Below, piece after piece: positions 51,983 to 61,405 of a stretch of DNA of 64,000 nucleotides. Below the pieces are notes generated by a model. It worked only from the letters and a program-made list of their open reading frames with translations. It was not told the origin of the DNA and did not search any database. The stretch is from Myxococcales bacterium (GTDB taxonomy: Bacteria > Myxococcota_A > Polyangia > Polyangiales > Polyangiaceae): assembly GCA_004193285.1 (NCBI GenBank), contig SECP01000035.1, positions 31,947 through 95,946 of the forward strand, written 5' to 3'. Position numbers and translations under genes: made by a program. Each line of letters begins with the position of its first letter. The first letter of the stretch is position 1.

Positions 51983-54127
51983 ATGCGCGCTGCGTCCGAA
52001 AAGCGGCCCTTCCTTTCTTTGGGTCTGCGGATCACTGTTCCTATCGTCTTGCTGGTGTTGGGGGTAGCGATCGGCGTCTACGTCGTCCTCGTTCGACAGT
52101 CGCGCGTCACGCTGCTCGATTCGAAGGAGGCGGCCGCGATGATGGTCGTGAAGCTGACGAGCGCCTCGGTGATGCCCGCGGTGGTGTTCGGCGACGAGCA
52201 AGAGATGCAGCGCGCCGTCGCCAACCTCGGCCAGAACTCCGATGTGTCGGACGCGGAGCTATGGGGGCTCGAAGCTTCGGCGCTCGGCGCCGCGGAGGGC
52301 CTGCTCGCGAGCTTCCATCGCGAACAAGGGCGAGCCCTAGGACGTCCTCGGCCCGGCCAAGGCCAAAGCTGGCGCGACGGGGGCGCCATCTTCGTCCTGC
52401 AACCCGTGATCAACCTCGAGGGCAAGCGAGTCGCGCTGCTCCTAGTTCGCTTCTCCACCGCCCGCGAGGAGGCCTCGCTCACGCAGCTATCACGCCAGAT
52501 CTTGTACGTGGGCTCGGCAACTGCGGGCTGTCTGGCGCTCCTCATCTTGCTGGCGATTCATAGCGTCGTGGTCCGTCCCGTGAAGCGCTTGGAGGAAGCG
52601 GCCGGACGCTTGGCGCGCGGCGACGAGCACGCGCTCGACGGCCCAGGCGTCAGCCACGCTCGCTTGGAGGACGAGGTGTCCCGCCTTGCGGCAAAGTTCG
52701 CCGAGATGGCGGGGGCGGTGCGGGATCGCGAGGCCCGGCTCGAAGAACGTCGAGGCGAGCTGAAGCTCATTCTCGACAGCGTGGACCAGGGATTTTTGAC
52801 GGCCCATGCAGACGGCACGCTCTTCCGTGAACGGTCGGCTATCGTCGACACTTGGGTCGGTCCGCTGCCGGACAACGCCAAGCTGTGGGAGCTGGCGGAG
52901 GTCATCGACCCCAGCGCCGTGTCTTGGTTACGCGCCGGATGGGGTCAGATAACCGATGGCATCTTGCCGCTCGAGGTAGCGCTGGAGCAGCTGCCGAAGC
53001 GCCTCAACGGCGCGAAGCAGCAGTTCAGTCTTCAGTATCATCCCATCGTAGTGGGTGAGGAGCTGCAACGTGTCGTGGTCGTGCTGACCGACATCACCTC
53101 CGAGCTGGCCCGGCAGCGCGCGCTCGCCGAACAGCACGAGTTCGCCGCGCTGGTCGACCAGTTCGTACGTGACCGTCGTGGATTTTACGCCTTCTGGGAG
53201 GAAGCTTCGGCTCTCGCGACCAACATCGTTGCCGACACTGCCCCCGAGATACTGCGCCGCAATCTGCACACGTTGAAGGGCAATGCGCGATTTTTCGGAC
53301 TCACGCGCCTGGCGGGCCTGTGCCACGAGCTCGAATCGACGCTCGCGGAACGCGATCCCCCTGCGCTCACCGTTCCGGAGCGCCGTCAGCTGAGCGAGCT
53401 CTGGGGAGCGCTCAGCGAACGCATCGAGCCACTGATGCGCGGCACCACCGTGTTCCTGGAGATCTCGCGCGACGAGTACGAACGGCTGCTCGCCGCCGCG
53501 ACGCGCGGGGATTCCCCGGCCCAGCTCGAGCAGCTCGTGCGCGACCTGCGCTGCGAGCCCATCGCGACTCGCCTCGAAGGGGCCAAACGCGAGCTCGAGC
53601 GTATCAGCCGCGCGCTGGGCAAGACGCCACCGCGGGTGGAAATACAGCACGCCAATCTTCGCGTCCCGCCGGGCCCCTTGGCCCCGTTTTGGTCGGTTTT
53701 GTCGCATGTTTTGAACAACGCGGTCGACCACGGAATCGAGACGGACGAAGAGCGGCGCCGAGCCGGCAAGCCCGTGCCCGGCATTGTCGAGCTGTCTGCA
53801 TCCATGACGCCGAGCGAGGTGACCATCCGCGTCAGGGACGACGGCCGGGGCGTAGATTGGGCGACCGTGCGGCAACGAGCCCAGGAGAGAGGGCTACCGT
53901 GCCAAAGTGAAGCCGATCTCAAGCAAGCCCTGTTCGTCGATCGTCTCTCGACGCGCGCGGAAGTGACTCAGACGTCGGGGCGAGGCGTGGGGCTCGCTGC
54001 CGTCCAGCACGTCGTGACCGCGATGGGGGGCAAAGTCGGAGTGGAGAGCAGTGAAGGCGAGGGCGCAGTTTGGGAGTTCATATTTCCACTAGTCGGTCGT
54101 ATGGACGCAAGGAGTGAAACGCTATGA
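51983..54127 (+). CDS. Membrane histidine kinase with HAMP, HPt and CheA-type ATPase domain
   Basis: 714 aa from ATG 51983 with AAGG before it. Two membrane helices (about 15-35 and 172-195) bracket a periplasmic sensor of about 135 residues. HAMP follows (about 196-250, then LEDEVSRLAAKFAEMAGAV), then a PAS-like part (about 265-385) and an HPt domain with LRRNLHTLKGNARFFGL (His429 is the phospho-acceptor). A HATPase domain has LNNAVDHGIE, VRDDGRGVDW and TSGRGVGLAAV. It resembles CheA but lacks P2 and CheW-like P5, so it is not a chemotaxis kinase. No receiver is in the operon. Overlaps the next gene by ATGA. Confidence 0.88.
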   Translation: MRAASEKRPFLSLGLRITVPIVLLVLGVAIGVYVVLVRQSRVTLLDSKEAAAMMVVKLTSASVMPAVVFGDEQEMQRAVANLGQNSDVSDAELWGLEASALGAAEGLLASFHREQGRALGRPRPGQGQSWRDGGAIFVLQPVINLEGKRVALLLVRFSTAREEASLTQLSRQILYVGSATAGCLALLILLAIHSVVVRPVKRLEEAAGRLARGDEHALDGPGVSHARLEDEVSRLAAKFAEMAGAVRDREARLEERRGELKLILDSVDQGFLTAHADGTLFRERSAIVDTWVGPLPDNAKLWELAEVIDPSAVSWLRAGWGQITDGILPLEVALEQLPKRLNGAKQQFSLQYHPIVVGEELQRVVVVLTDITSELARQRALAEQHEFAALVDQFVRDRRGFYAFWEEASALATNIVADTAPEILRRNLHTLKGNARFFGLTRLAGLCHELESTLAERDPPALTVPERRQLSELWGALSERIEPLMRGTTVFLEISRDEYERLLAAATRGDSPAQLEQLVRDLRCEPIATRLEGAKRELERISRALGKTPPRVEIQHANLRVPPGPLAPFWSVLSHVLNNAVDHGIETDEERRRAGKPVPGIVELSASMTPSEVTIRVRDDGRGVDWATVRQRAQERGLPCQSEADLKQALFVDRLSTRAEVTQTSGRGVGLAAVQHVVTAMGGKVGVESSEGEGAVWEFIFPLVGRMDARSETL

Positions 54128-56304
54128 GCGGACGCTTGCGGAGATCGCTCGTAGTGGGTCTGAGCTGCGGCATGCTCGCGCAACCGGCGCGCGCACAAGA
54201 CATGTCGGGCCTGGAGGGTGTGCTCAGCGAGGCGATCGTCTCGTCGGCCTCCAAGCGATCGGAGGGAGCCAGCTCCGCCCCTGCGCTCGCGACTAGCCTT
54301 ACCGCGGAGGATCTGCGCAAGTACGGCGTTCGAACTCTCGGCGAAGCGCTCGACTTTCTTTCTTTGGGTGTCAGCACCTCCGAAAACCTGAGCGGCGGTG
54401 AGGTCGGCGCGCGCGGCGTGCTCCTCACGGGTGATCGCGGTAGCCACTTCTTGCTCTTGGTGGACGGCTATGCCGTCAACGATCCGTTGCGAGGGAGCTC
54501 GACGTTCGGAGCCGGGGCCGGCATCCCCATCGAGCTCATCGATCACGTGGAGATCGTGGTTGGCCCGGGCTCGGTGCTCTACGGGTCCAACGCCATGTTC
54601 GGCATCGTCAACGTCGTGACGAAGCGGGCCAAGGATTACTCGGGCGTACGAGTCATCGCGGAGTCCACGCTGCCGATCAGCCTGCGTGTCGCCGCCGGAG
54701 CCGGCAGTACGTTTCGGCTCCTGGGCAAAGATGGCGAGGTCACCACTCAGCTCGAATACTACAAGCAAGAAGGCCCCGCGTTGTTCTTCGACCCGCAGAA
54801 CACCGGAGTCGATCGCTTCACGGGACAACCTGGCAGAAACACGCGCGATGGCGGGTCTACCGGGCTTTGGGGCGGCGCCCGCGCCGACGATACGCTCCAC
54901 TCAGACAGCCCCTCCGGCCTGCTCCGCGTCGCGCTCGGTGACACCGAGCTCCACCTGCGGGCCACCAGGTACCGCCACGCTGCCCCCACCGGCCCCGGCA
55001 ACTTCGACGATGCGGACACCCGGGATAGCGAAACGCGCGTGGTGCTGGGCCTGAGCCACCGCATCTCGGTGTCGACGCTGCTCGACATTTCTGCTCGCGC
55101 CTACGGCAGCTATTATCAAACCAAGAGCAACTTCATCGCTTCTCGAGGCGTGGTGTGCCCGTTTGGCCGGGTCACCTGCGACTTCGTCAACGAGGGCGAG
55201 GCGAGCTGGTTGGGGCTCGAGCTGCAGTCGACGTGGGACTGGTTCCGAGACGGACGCTTCGTTACCATCTTGGGGACGGATGCCCGGCGCAGCAGCGTGC
55301 ACGCGACCAGCGACACCGTCGACGTCACGACTCGCGGGGCGCTGTATCCATCGCCGCCAGCGCTAGAACGCTCTGGAGCGATTGCCGCCGGCTACCTGCA
55401 GCAGACCTGGACCGTAACCCAGCGCATCAAGCTGAACGGCGGAGCCCGCATCGACTCCGACCCGCGCTTTTCTGCGGTAGTGACGCCCCGGGTCGCGGCG
55501 GTTTGGGAGGCTTGGGACGGCGGAACGATCAAGCTCTCTTACTCGAGCGCGTTTCGCGCGCCCAGCTGGGACGAAACGGACAGCGGCACCGCCCGACGCA
55601 TCAAATCGGACAACCTGCAGCCCGAGCACGTGAAGTCGGTGGACCTCAGCGTTCAGCATCACGTGGGAACGCACCGCCTCCTCTTGGGCACGTTCTATTC
55701 GAGGTGGGACAACTTGGTGGAGGTGGCGCCGCTGACGGATGCGGAGGCGATCGCCGCGATCCGAAATGGCGAGACGCTGGTACCGCTTACCCCGGGCATC
55801 CGCCTCACGCAGTACCGCAATACGACCGAGGTGCGGAACTACGGCATCAACACTGGCGTCGAGGGGTCGTTCGGCGCCGGCCGAGTCAGCTACGGGTTCA
55901 ACGTTACGGCTGCGGTCGCCGACAAGATAGACGACGCCGGCACGACTCGGCTTCCGGTCGCGCCGCGACTCTTGGGCAACGCGCGTATCGCCGCGGCTCT
56001 ATTTCAAAGCGGGCCGACGCTGTCGCTGGGCACGCATCTGCTCGGCCCCCGCCCTGCGGACTTGGCAACCGGCTTCGCGCCGTCGCCGTTTGCGCCTACT
56101 CAGCTCCAGCTGCGTTTGACGTTGAGCGGTGACGTTCCAAAGCTGACCGGTCTGAGCTACCGCTTGCTGGCGAACTACGTCGCCGCCGATCGCGGCCCCT
56201 ACGTGGTCGGCCCCGTTACGAGCGCCATCCCGAGCCAAACGACGGCGCAGCTGGTCCCCATCGATCGCTTCCGGACCACGGTGGGGTTGCAGTATGCGTT
56301 CTAG
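54124..56304 (+). CDS. TonB-dependent receptor
   Basis: 726 aa. Signal peptide ends at ARAQ. Plug domain (about 45-165): TAEDLRKYGVRTLGEALDFL, FLLLVDGYAVNDPL, IELIDHVEIVVGPGSVLYGSNAMFGIVNVVTKR, all typical. A 22-strand barrel makes up the rest, with a FRAPSWDE lock-region motif and a terminal aromatic (LQYAF) for BAM recognition. A TonB box is not clear. Imports or senses an outside ligand, perhaps a glycan fragment given the binding protein downstream. Start overlaps the kinase stop; end overlaps the YfiR gene by 11 bp. Confidence 0.92.
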   Translation: MSGRLRRSLVVGLSCGMLAQPARAQDMSGLEGVLSEAIVSSASKRSEGASSAPALATSLTAEDLRKYGVRTLGEALDFLSLGVSTSENLSGGEVGARGVLLTGDRGSHFLLLVDGYAVNDPLRGSSTFGAGAGIPIELIDHVEIVVGPGSVLYGSNAMFGIVNVVTKRAKDYSGVRVIAESTLPISLRVAAGAGSTFRLLGKDGEVTTQLEYYKQEGPALFFDPQNTGVDRFTGQPGRNTRDGGSTGLWGGARADDTLHSDSPSGLLRVALGDTELHLRATRYRHAAPTGPGNFDDADTRDSETRVVLGLSHRISVSTLLDISARAYGSYYQTKSNFIASRGVVCPFGRVTCDFVNEGEASWLGLELQSTWDWFRDGRFVTILGTDARRSSVHATSDTVDVTTRGALYPSPPALERSGAIAAGYLQQTWTVTQRIKLNGGARIDSDPRFSAVVTPRVAAVWEAWDGGTIKLSYSSAFRAPSWDETDSGTARRIKSDNLQPEHVKSVDLSVQHHVGTHRLLLGTFYSRWDNLVEVAPLTDAEAIAAIRNGETLVPLTPGIRLTQYRNTTEVRNYGINTGVEGSFGAGRVSYGFNVTAAVADKIDDAGTTRLPVAPRLLGNARIAAALFQSGPTLSLGTHLLGPRPADLATGFAPSPFAPTQLQLRLTLSGDVPKLTGLSYRLLANYVAADRGPYVVGPVTSAIPSQTTAQLVPIDRFRTTVGLQYAF

Positions 56305-56911
56305 GCTCCGTCCCCACCCCGGTACGGCACGAAGCCGTCCCGCGTCCTGGCTCGGGCGCCTCTTGCTGCTCTTCGTGGTCGCTTTCGCCAGTAGCGGGAG
56401 CGCCCAGAGCATGCAGGTGCCGACGAACGTTCAGGCCGAGCTGCTCGTCAAGGTGGCTGGGTTCGATCGCAATTACAAGGCGCGCGCCGGCGCCAAGGCC
56501 ATCATTCTCTTGGCGGCGGCGCCCGGGGATGCGGGCTCCGAGCGAGCAGTGCTGGAGATGAAATCTGCCCTCGCGCGCGTCCCCACCATTGCAGACTTGC
56601 CCCACGAAGAACAGATCGTGAAGAGTAGCAGCGCCGCCGTGATTGCGGCAGCGGCGCGAGAACGCAAGGCGGCCATCGTCTACCTGGGTCCCGGCTATGC
56701 CGGCCAAACCGCGGCGCTCCGCGACGCGTTTTCTTCTTTGAACGTGCTGACCGTCGGCGGCGTGCCCGACTACGTGCCGAGCGGCGCCGTCGTGCTCGGC
56801 TTCGACTTGGTATCCGGTCGCCCGAAGCTCCTCGTGCACATTCAACAAGCACGCAAGCAACGGGTGGCTTTCCCCGCCTCGCTCTTGAACCTGATGAAAA
56901 TCTACCCGTGA
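56294..56911 (+). CDS. YfiR family periplasmic protein (DUF4154)
   Basis: 205 aa. Signal peptide ends near GSAQS. The body QAELLVKVAGFDRNYKARAG ... KAIILLAAAP, then NVLTVGGVPDYVPSGAVVLGFDLVSGRPKLLVHIQQARKQ, fits the YfiR/DUF4154 fold. In Pseudomonas YfiR is a periplasmic inhibitor of a membrane cyclase; in many genomes YfiR proteins accompany TonB receptors and sensor kinases, as here. It could relay state from the receptor to the kinase sensor. The stop overlaps a GTG, but the next gene has its own ribosome site. Confidence 0.82.
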   Translation: MRSRLRPHPGTARSRPASWLGRLLLLFVVAFASSGSAQSMQVPTNVQAELLVKVAGFDRNYKARAGAKAIILLAAAPGDAGSERAVLEMKSALARVPTIADLPHEEQIVKSSSAAVIAAAARERKAAIVYLGPGYAGQTAALRDAFSSLNVLTVGGVPDYVPSGAVVLGFDLVSGRPKLLVHIQQARKQRVAFPASLLNLMKIYP

Positions 56912-56937
56912 GACACTTTAACTTCGGAGGTTTCGTG

Positions 56938-57960
56938 ATGAGAGGGTCGTCGTTGCTTGGTTCTTTGTGCTCGCTAGGCTGCGCCGCCGTCCTGTTGGTC
57001 GGGTGTAGCGGTGACTCGGAGGACAACGACGGCAGCTCCGCCGCCGTTTGCCAAAGCTTGCCGCCACTGGCGGTGAAGGACAGCTACCGAGTCGGGTTCG
57101 CACAGCTGTGGGAAGACCACGGACCGTGGCGTGATGCCAACACCGCGAGCATGGTAGACGAAGCCGAAAAACGCGGTTTCGAGCTGGTCTACGAGCCGGG
57201 CACGAAGGCCGATCCGTCCGAGCAGGTCGCCCGCATGCAGGCGCTCATCGACGCCAAGGTCGACGCCATCATCGTCGCTCCTCACGACGAAACGGTGCTG
57301 GCGCCGTCGGTAGTAGCAGCGCGTCGCGCCTGCATCCCGACCTTCATCGTCGACCGTGCCGTCGACCCCCAGGTGGCGATCCCGGGCGAAGACTACGTTT
57401 CCTACCTAGCGTCGGACTTTCGACGCGAAGGTGAAATGGCCGCCGAGTGGCTAATCGAAAAAACGGGCGGCGTAGCGCAGATCATCGAGCTGGAAGGCAC
57501 CATCGGCTCCTCTCCCGGCGTCCAGCGCAAAAAAGGGTTCGATGAACGCATTGTCTCGGAAGAGGGCATGAAGATCCTTGCGTCCGAGAGCGCCGACTTC
57601 GATGAAGACAAGGGCTATGAGGCGACCCTACGCTTGGTGCCCGAGCACCCGGAAGTCAACGTCATCTATTCACACAACGACGGCATGTCCTTTGGCGTGA
57701 TCACCGCGCTCGAGGAGCTGGGCAAGGTGCCCGGGGAAGACATCCTGGTCGTGTCGATCGACGGCACCAAGAAAGCGACTCAATACATCCTGGATGGGAA
57801 GATCGCGGTGGTGGTGGAGTGCAACCCGCGATTCGGGCCGATCGTGTTCGACACCCTGGTCGACTACGCGCAGGGCAAGAAGGTGCCCCTCCGCATCGAT
57901 AACGTGGACCGCGTGTTCGACATCGACAACGCGGCCGAGTACTTGCCTGACGCGTATTAA
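56938..57960 (+). CDS. Sugar-type periplasmic binding lipoprotein (type 1 fold)
   Basis: 340 aa from ATG 56938, with GGAGG seven bases ahead; GTG 56935 also possible. Lipobox LLVGC. A ribose/galactofuranose-binding type 1 periplasmic protein: VGFAQLWEDHGPWRDANTASM, ALIDAKVDAIIVAPHDETVL, AQIIELEGTIGSSPGVQRKKGF, VIYSHNDGMSFGVITALEELG and DILVVSIDGTKKATQYILDGK. Such proteins normally feed an ABC importer, but no permease or ATPase gene is here. As the last gene of a kinase/receptor operon, it may present ligand to the kinase. Confidence 0.9.
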   Translation: MRGSSLLGSLCSLGCAAVLLVGCSGDSEDNDGSSAAVCQSLPPLAVKDSYRVGFAQLWEDHGPWRDANTASMVDEAEKRGFELVYEPGTKADPSEQVARMQALIDAKVDAIIVAPHDETVLAPSVVAARRACIPTFIVDRAVDPQVAIPGEDYVSYLASDFRREGEMAAEWLIEKTGGVAQIIELEGTIGSSPGVQRKKGFDERIVSEEGMKILASESADFDEDKGYEATLRLVPEHPEVNVIYSHNDGMSFGVITALEELGKVPGEDILVVSIDGTKKATQYILDGKIAVVVECNPRFGPIVFDTLVDYAQGKKVPLRIDNVDRVFDIDNAAEYLPDAY

Positions 57961-58156
57961 CGAGCCCTCGCTCTGCGCAAGACCTGCTTCGATATCAATC
58001 CTTGCGTCGCCGCCACACTCTAATCTGGTGGTCAAGCAACGTGAGGCACACCCGAACGCTTGCGAGTCGTACGGGGGCAGAGCCGGTTGCTGGCGGCTGC
58101 CCCCACGAGCGTCACAGTTCCCCGCGGACGCGATCGCTTGGCTCTAGAACGGCGGT

Positions 58157-59017
58157 TCAGAGGACCCAGGCGGAGTCTAGATACACGACGTCGTCGGTTC
58201 GAAGCTCCAGTCGTGCGTACACGCTCATAGAATCCGTGGAAGTGCTGAAGTCGAAGGAGACGAGCTGCCACTGCTCCCAAGCGTCTGTCTGCGGCGTAGC
58301 GGCGAAGGGCACGTTGCTAGCGGTTTTGATGGTACCGCCAGTGGCTGCGTTTTGGACGCCAATCTTCAGGGCGACGCTCGAGCCATCTAGATGGGGTTGC
58401 TTGTAGCGGATGAGCAGCTTGTGGGCGCCGGAGCCGCTGACGGCGATGCCCCCAGAGCGAGCGATGGGCGCCGACGCCGTGATGCGTGTCTGCTGGAAGG
58501 GGAAAGTTGAAGCCGCCCCCGGTTTCCGTCAGCGCGTCTTTGAATGGTACCGCGCCGACTGGCGCGCGGGCGCGGTATTGGAAGTCGAAGGATTGTTGCG
58601 TCGATTCGCAAGGCAGAAAAACCCAATTGCGCAAGTGCGGCGGTATCACCAGCCCGTCCCTGAGGGGCGACACCGCGCCGGGTAGGTGCTTCTCGACGAG
58701 CTCCGTCTGCGATCCTTGGCCCACGGGGCATTGTTGGGAAATAAGCCCGCCCACCTCGAGCGCAAGTCATAATCGTTGCTGATGAGGAGCATCCTTGTCC
58801 CCAAAATGCCTGCGCCCGAGAGAGGCAGATTCGGGAATGCCGTGTAGTTACGCAAGGAGGACCACGTGACTTGATCTTAAAACGGCCACGGCCCGTCGTG
58901 AAGGGCGGCACTCTGTTCACCGATCGTCTCGCCTTCGCCTTCACCCACTGCCTCCCCGCTGCAGCCGAGGGAAGACACCACCGACACCACCACCAATGCA
59001 AAACCCCAGTCTCTCAT
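58157..59017 (-). pseudogene. Decayed lipoprotein gene
   Basis: Starts at ATG 59017 with a lipoprotein signal (SSLGC). After about 45 codons there is an in-frame TAA (58877-58879), after which the same frame resumes protein-like sequence (WSSLRNYTAFPNLPLSG ... LLISNDYDLRSRWAGL). Later segments need other frames; the last part (SGSGAHKLLIRYKQPHLDG, VSFDFSTSTDSMSVYARLEL) runs to a TGA at 58157. A nonsense codon and at least one frameshift. The tail looks like a beta-sandwich; family not known. Confidence 0.65.
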
Positions 59018-59424
59018 GCATCGGGCTCTAGCAGCTCGTCTATCGCATCGCAAGGCACCGGCGCTCGGTTTGCGGCGCGCACTCCGGTGGGTGAGTGGCT
59101 CGCGGTTCACGAGGCGTACCAGCACTCATGTGGCACGGCTTGCTCCAGTCTCCTACCGCGCGGCCAGCCGCCCCGACGACTGGAGTGGGGCATTCCTCGC
59201 CACTGGCCGCCAAGAGCATGCAGCCGTTGCGATTGGCCACGAGGGTGCTCAGGGAATCCCTGATGGTGCCGGCGATCGTCATAGCGCCGGCGCCGGTGGG
59301 GTGGACGCCGGTGAGCGAACGATGCGGATCGACCGCGCCAAGTAGCTCTAGGCGCAAGTCGTTGCTCAGGCCGCCAGACGCTCGCTGTCAGCGAACGCCC
59401 ACTGGCGTTGAGCACGCTCTTCGT
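59018..59424. other. Intergenic; possible gene remnant
   Basis: A minus-strand stretch (59040-59357, 105 codons; GAMTIAGTIRDSLSTLVANRNGCML is its most protein-like piece) is open but has no start signal or recognised family. It may be the remains of a gene like the decayed lipoprotein next to it. Nothing else seen. Confidence 0.3.
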
Positions 59425-60285
59425 TCATTCGCGCCAGGGCGCGGTGCGCTTCAGCACTTCGCCCGTCTCGTTGACGAGTACCTCGTATTCGAGCTCGTCG
59501 CCGTCGATGAACTGCACGCGACTCGGGTAGTCGTCGAACGCGCCGCCGAGCTTGACCGTCGTGTTGGGCGGCAGCGTTGCCTTTGCCACGAGCTCGGGCG
59601 CGCCCCCTGAAACCGGAACGCGCAGAACGTTCGCGTGCAGATCGCGGCAAACGTAGTAGCGACCGCGGGGCGAGAGGCGCGCCGAGAAGCAATCGAGCAG
59701 CTTTTGACTTTTTCCGCTCGCGCGCTGCAAGCGCTGCGTCTCGCCGGAGACGAGCGTGAAGGGGATGTCATCCATGCGCGAAAAGGAGCTAGAAAGCAGG
59801 TAGCGGTGGTCCGCCGTCACCTCCAGCTCCGGCGCGCTGACCACGTGCGGCGAGCTTTCCGGGCCGTACCAAACGTACGAGCGAGTCGAGCATACATGCT
59901 CCCCGCAGTCCCACGCGACCGTGATGGCGAGCGCTGTCTCGTTCGCGAGGAGCTCGTAGCCGCACTGCTCGATGCTGCCTCCGTCCGCTGGTTCGAAGCC
60001 GGTGAACATTGCGCACGTGACCGAGTCCAGCCACCCGCTGCGGGCCAGGCGCAAGAGCGGCTCGCCCTCGGCATCCGCTTCGATGGCGGCGCTGAGCCGC
60101 TGGCGCAGCTCCTCGATCTTCTGATGCGGCGGAGCCAGCACGGGCCCTGCTCCTTGCACGACGGCCGCTCGACTGGGGAGCGGCGTCGCGAGGGGCGCCG
60201 CGCGCGGACGCTCCGCACCCGAGCAAGAGCCTTGAAGGCTCGACGCGAGCAGCAAACACCCCAGGCGAACGTCGAAGCCACGCAC
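59425..60285 (-). CDS. Hypothetical lipoprotein
   Basis: 286 aa from GTG 60285, which gives a lipoprotein signal (SSLQGSC); the frame is open to 60330. Family not recognised. Residues ~45-70 are a Pro/Ala linker and ~75-95 a helix. The rest is beta-rich with several Cys (VTCAMFTGFE, EQCGYELL, CGEHVC, YVCRDLHANV) and a propeller-like run (LRVPVSGGAPELVAKATLPPN). Divergent from the methyltransferase gene. Confidence 0.6.
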   Translation of the reverse strand: MRGFDVRLGCLLLASSLQGSCSGAERPRAAPLATPLPSRAAVVQGAGPVLAPPHQKIEELRQRLSAAIEADAEGEPLLRLARSGWLDSVTCAMFTGFEPADGGSIEQCGYELLANETALAITVAWDCGEHVCSTRSYVWYGPESSPHVVSAPELEVTADHRYLLSSSFSRMDDIPFTLVSGETQRLQRASGKSQKLLDCFSARLSPRGRYYVCRDLHANVLRVPVSGGAPELVAKATLPPNTTVKLGGAFDDYPSRVQFIDGDELEYEVLVNETGEVLKRTAPWRE

Positions 60286-60496
60286 CGGCGGAATCTTGCT
60301 CGAACGCGCCGGGAGCCGCAAGCCGCGCACGGGGCCCCGTCACCACCTCGGTGGGAACGAGACCCGAGCCACCCGACACTTTGCTCGAGCAATGTGAGGT
60401 TTGCGGTGACCGCACCGTTCGTCCACCGCACCGATGGTAGAAGGACTGGGCCGTTCCCTACTTATGCATCTGGCGAGTGGCGGCCGAGGAGAGGTG

Positions 60497-61405
60497 ATGA
60501 AGTCGACGAACGAAGTCGTGGCGCGATGCGAGGCCGGGGAGATCTCGCCGCCCATGGCGCTCATGGAGCTACTGATGCTGACCCCGGATGCGGACGTGGT
60601 GGGCGCGCTCGTCGACGAGCTCGGGCGGCGCTCGGAGGGCGCAGCGGCGATGAGCGACCTATTTCACGAGCAGGAGGGCGGCTGCCGCCGCATCGCGGAC
60701 ATGCTCAACGCAGGAGTCGATCGTCCTCCGCAAGGCGCGACGGTCGAAGAAGGCGTCGCGTTCTGCCGGACCCTCTTCGACTGGTCGGTGACGCAGTCGG
60801 AAGCGGCGAGCGTTGCCTTGTACTCACTGGGCAGCCCGGAGCTGCTCCTGGCTGCGACCAATGAAATCGTGGAGCTGCTACGAGGCTACGGGTTGCTGAA
60901 CCCGCAGACCAGGGTCCTGGATTTGGGGTGCGGCATCGGCCGCATGGAATCGGCGCTCGCCGCGCAGGTTCAGCACATCCACGGGGTGGATGTATCGGGG
61001 GAGATGGTGGCGGCGGCTCGCCGTCGCACCGCCGGATTGTCGAACGTGAGCGTCGCGCTGTCGTCAGGGCTCGACCTTCAACCGCTCCGCGACTCATCCT
61101 TCGACTTGATGCTGGCGGTAGATAGCTTTCCTTACGTCATGCAAGCGGGCTGGGAGCTGGCGGTCGCGATGTTCCGTGAAGCTGCGCGCGTCCTCCGACC
61201 CGGCGGCGAGCTCTTGATCCTGAGCTTTTCCTACCGGGGCAACCGCGAGCAGGACCAAAAGGACGCGCGTGCTCTGGCCGATGAAAGCGGCTTCGAGTTG
61301 CTCGTCAACGGTGCGCTGCCGTTTCGGGTCTGGAACGGCGAAGTATACCGCATGCGACGCGGCGAGCTGCAGTCTGCCCGCCATGCCCTCTCCTCTCGCC
61401 GATGA
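60497..61405 (+). CDS. Class I SAM-dependent methyltransferase
   Basis: 302 aa from ATG 60497, with GAGGAG shortly before; the frame is open to 60434. The N-terminal ~110 residues are helical and not part of the core fold. The Rossmann core has VLDLGCGIGRME (motif I, about residue 140), HGVDVSGEMV, LRDSSFDLMLAVDSFPYV and AARVLRPGGELLILSF, so it should bind S-adenosylmethionine. Substrate unknown; motif order suggests small-molecule or lipid methylation. Overlaps the next gene by ATGA. Confidence 0.82.
   Translation: MKSTNEVVARCEAGEISPPMALMELLMLTPDADVVGALVDELGRRSEGAAAMSDLFHEQEGGCRRIADMLNAGVDRPPQGATVEEGVAFCRTLFDWSVTQSEAASVALYSLGSPELLLAATNEIVELLRGYGLLNPQTRVLDLGCGIGRMESALAAQVQHIHGVDVSGEMVAAARRRTAGLSNVSVALSSGLDLQPLRDSSFDLMLAVDSFPYVMQAGWELAVAMFREAARVLRPGGELLILSFSYRGNREQDQKDARALADESGFELLVNGALPFRVWNGEVYRMRRGELQSARHALSSRR

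Noticed and set aside
51983..54127. Chemotaxis kinase CheA
   Set aside because: HPt and ATPase domains match, but P2, a CheW-like P5 and neighbouring che genes are missing, and the protein has membrane helices with HAMP.
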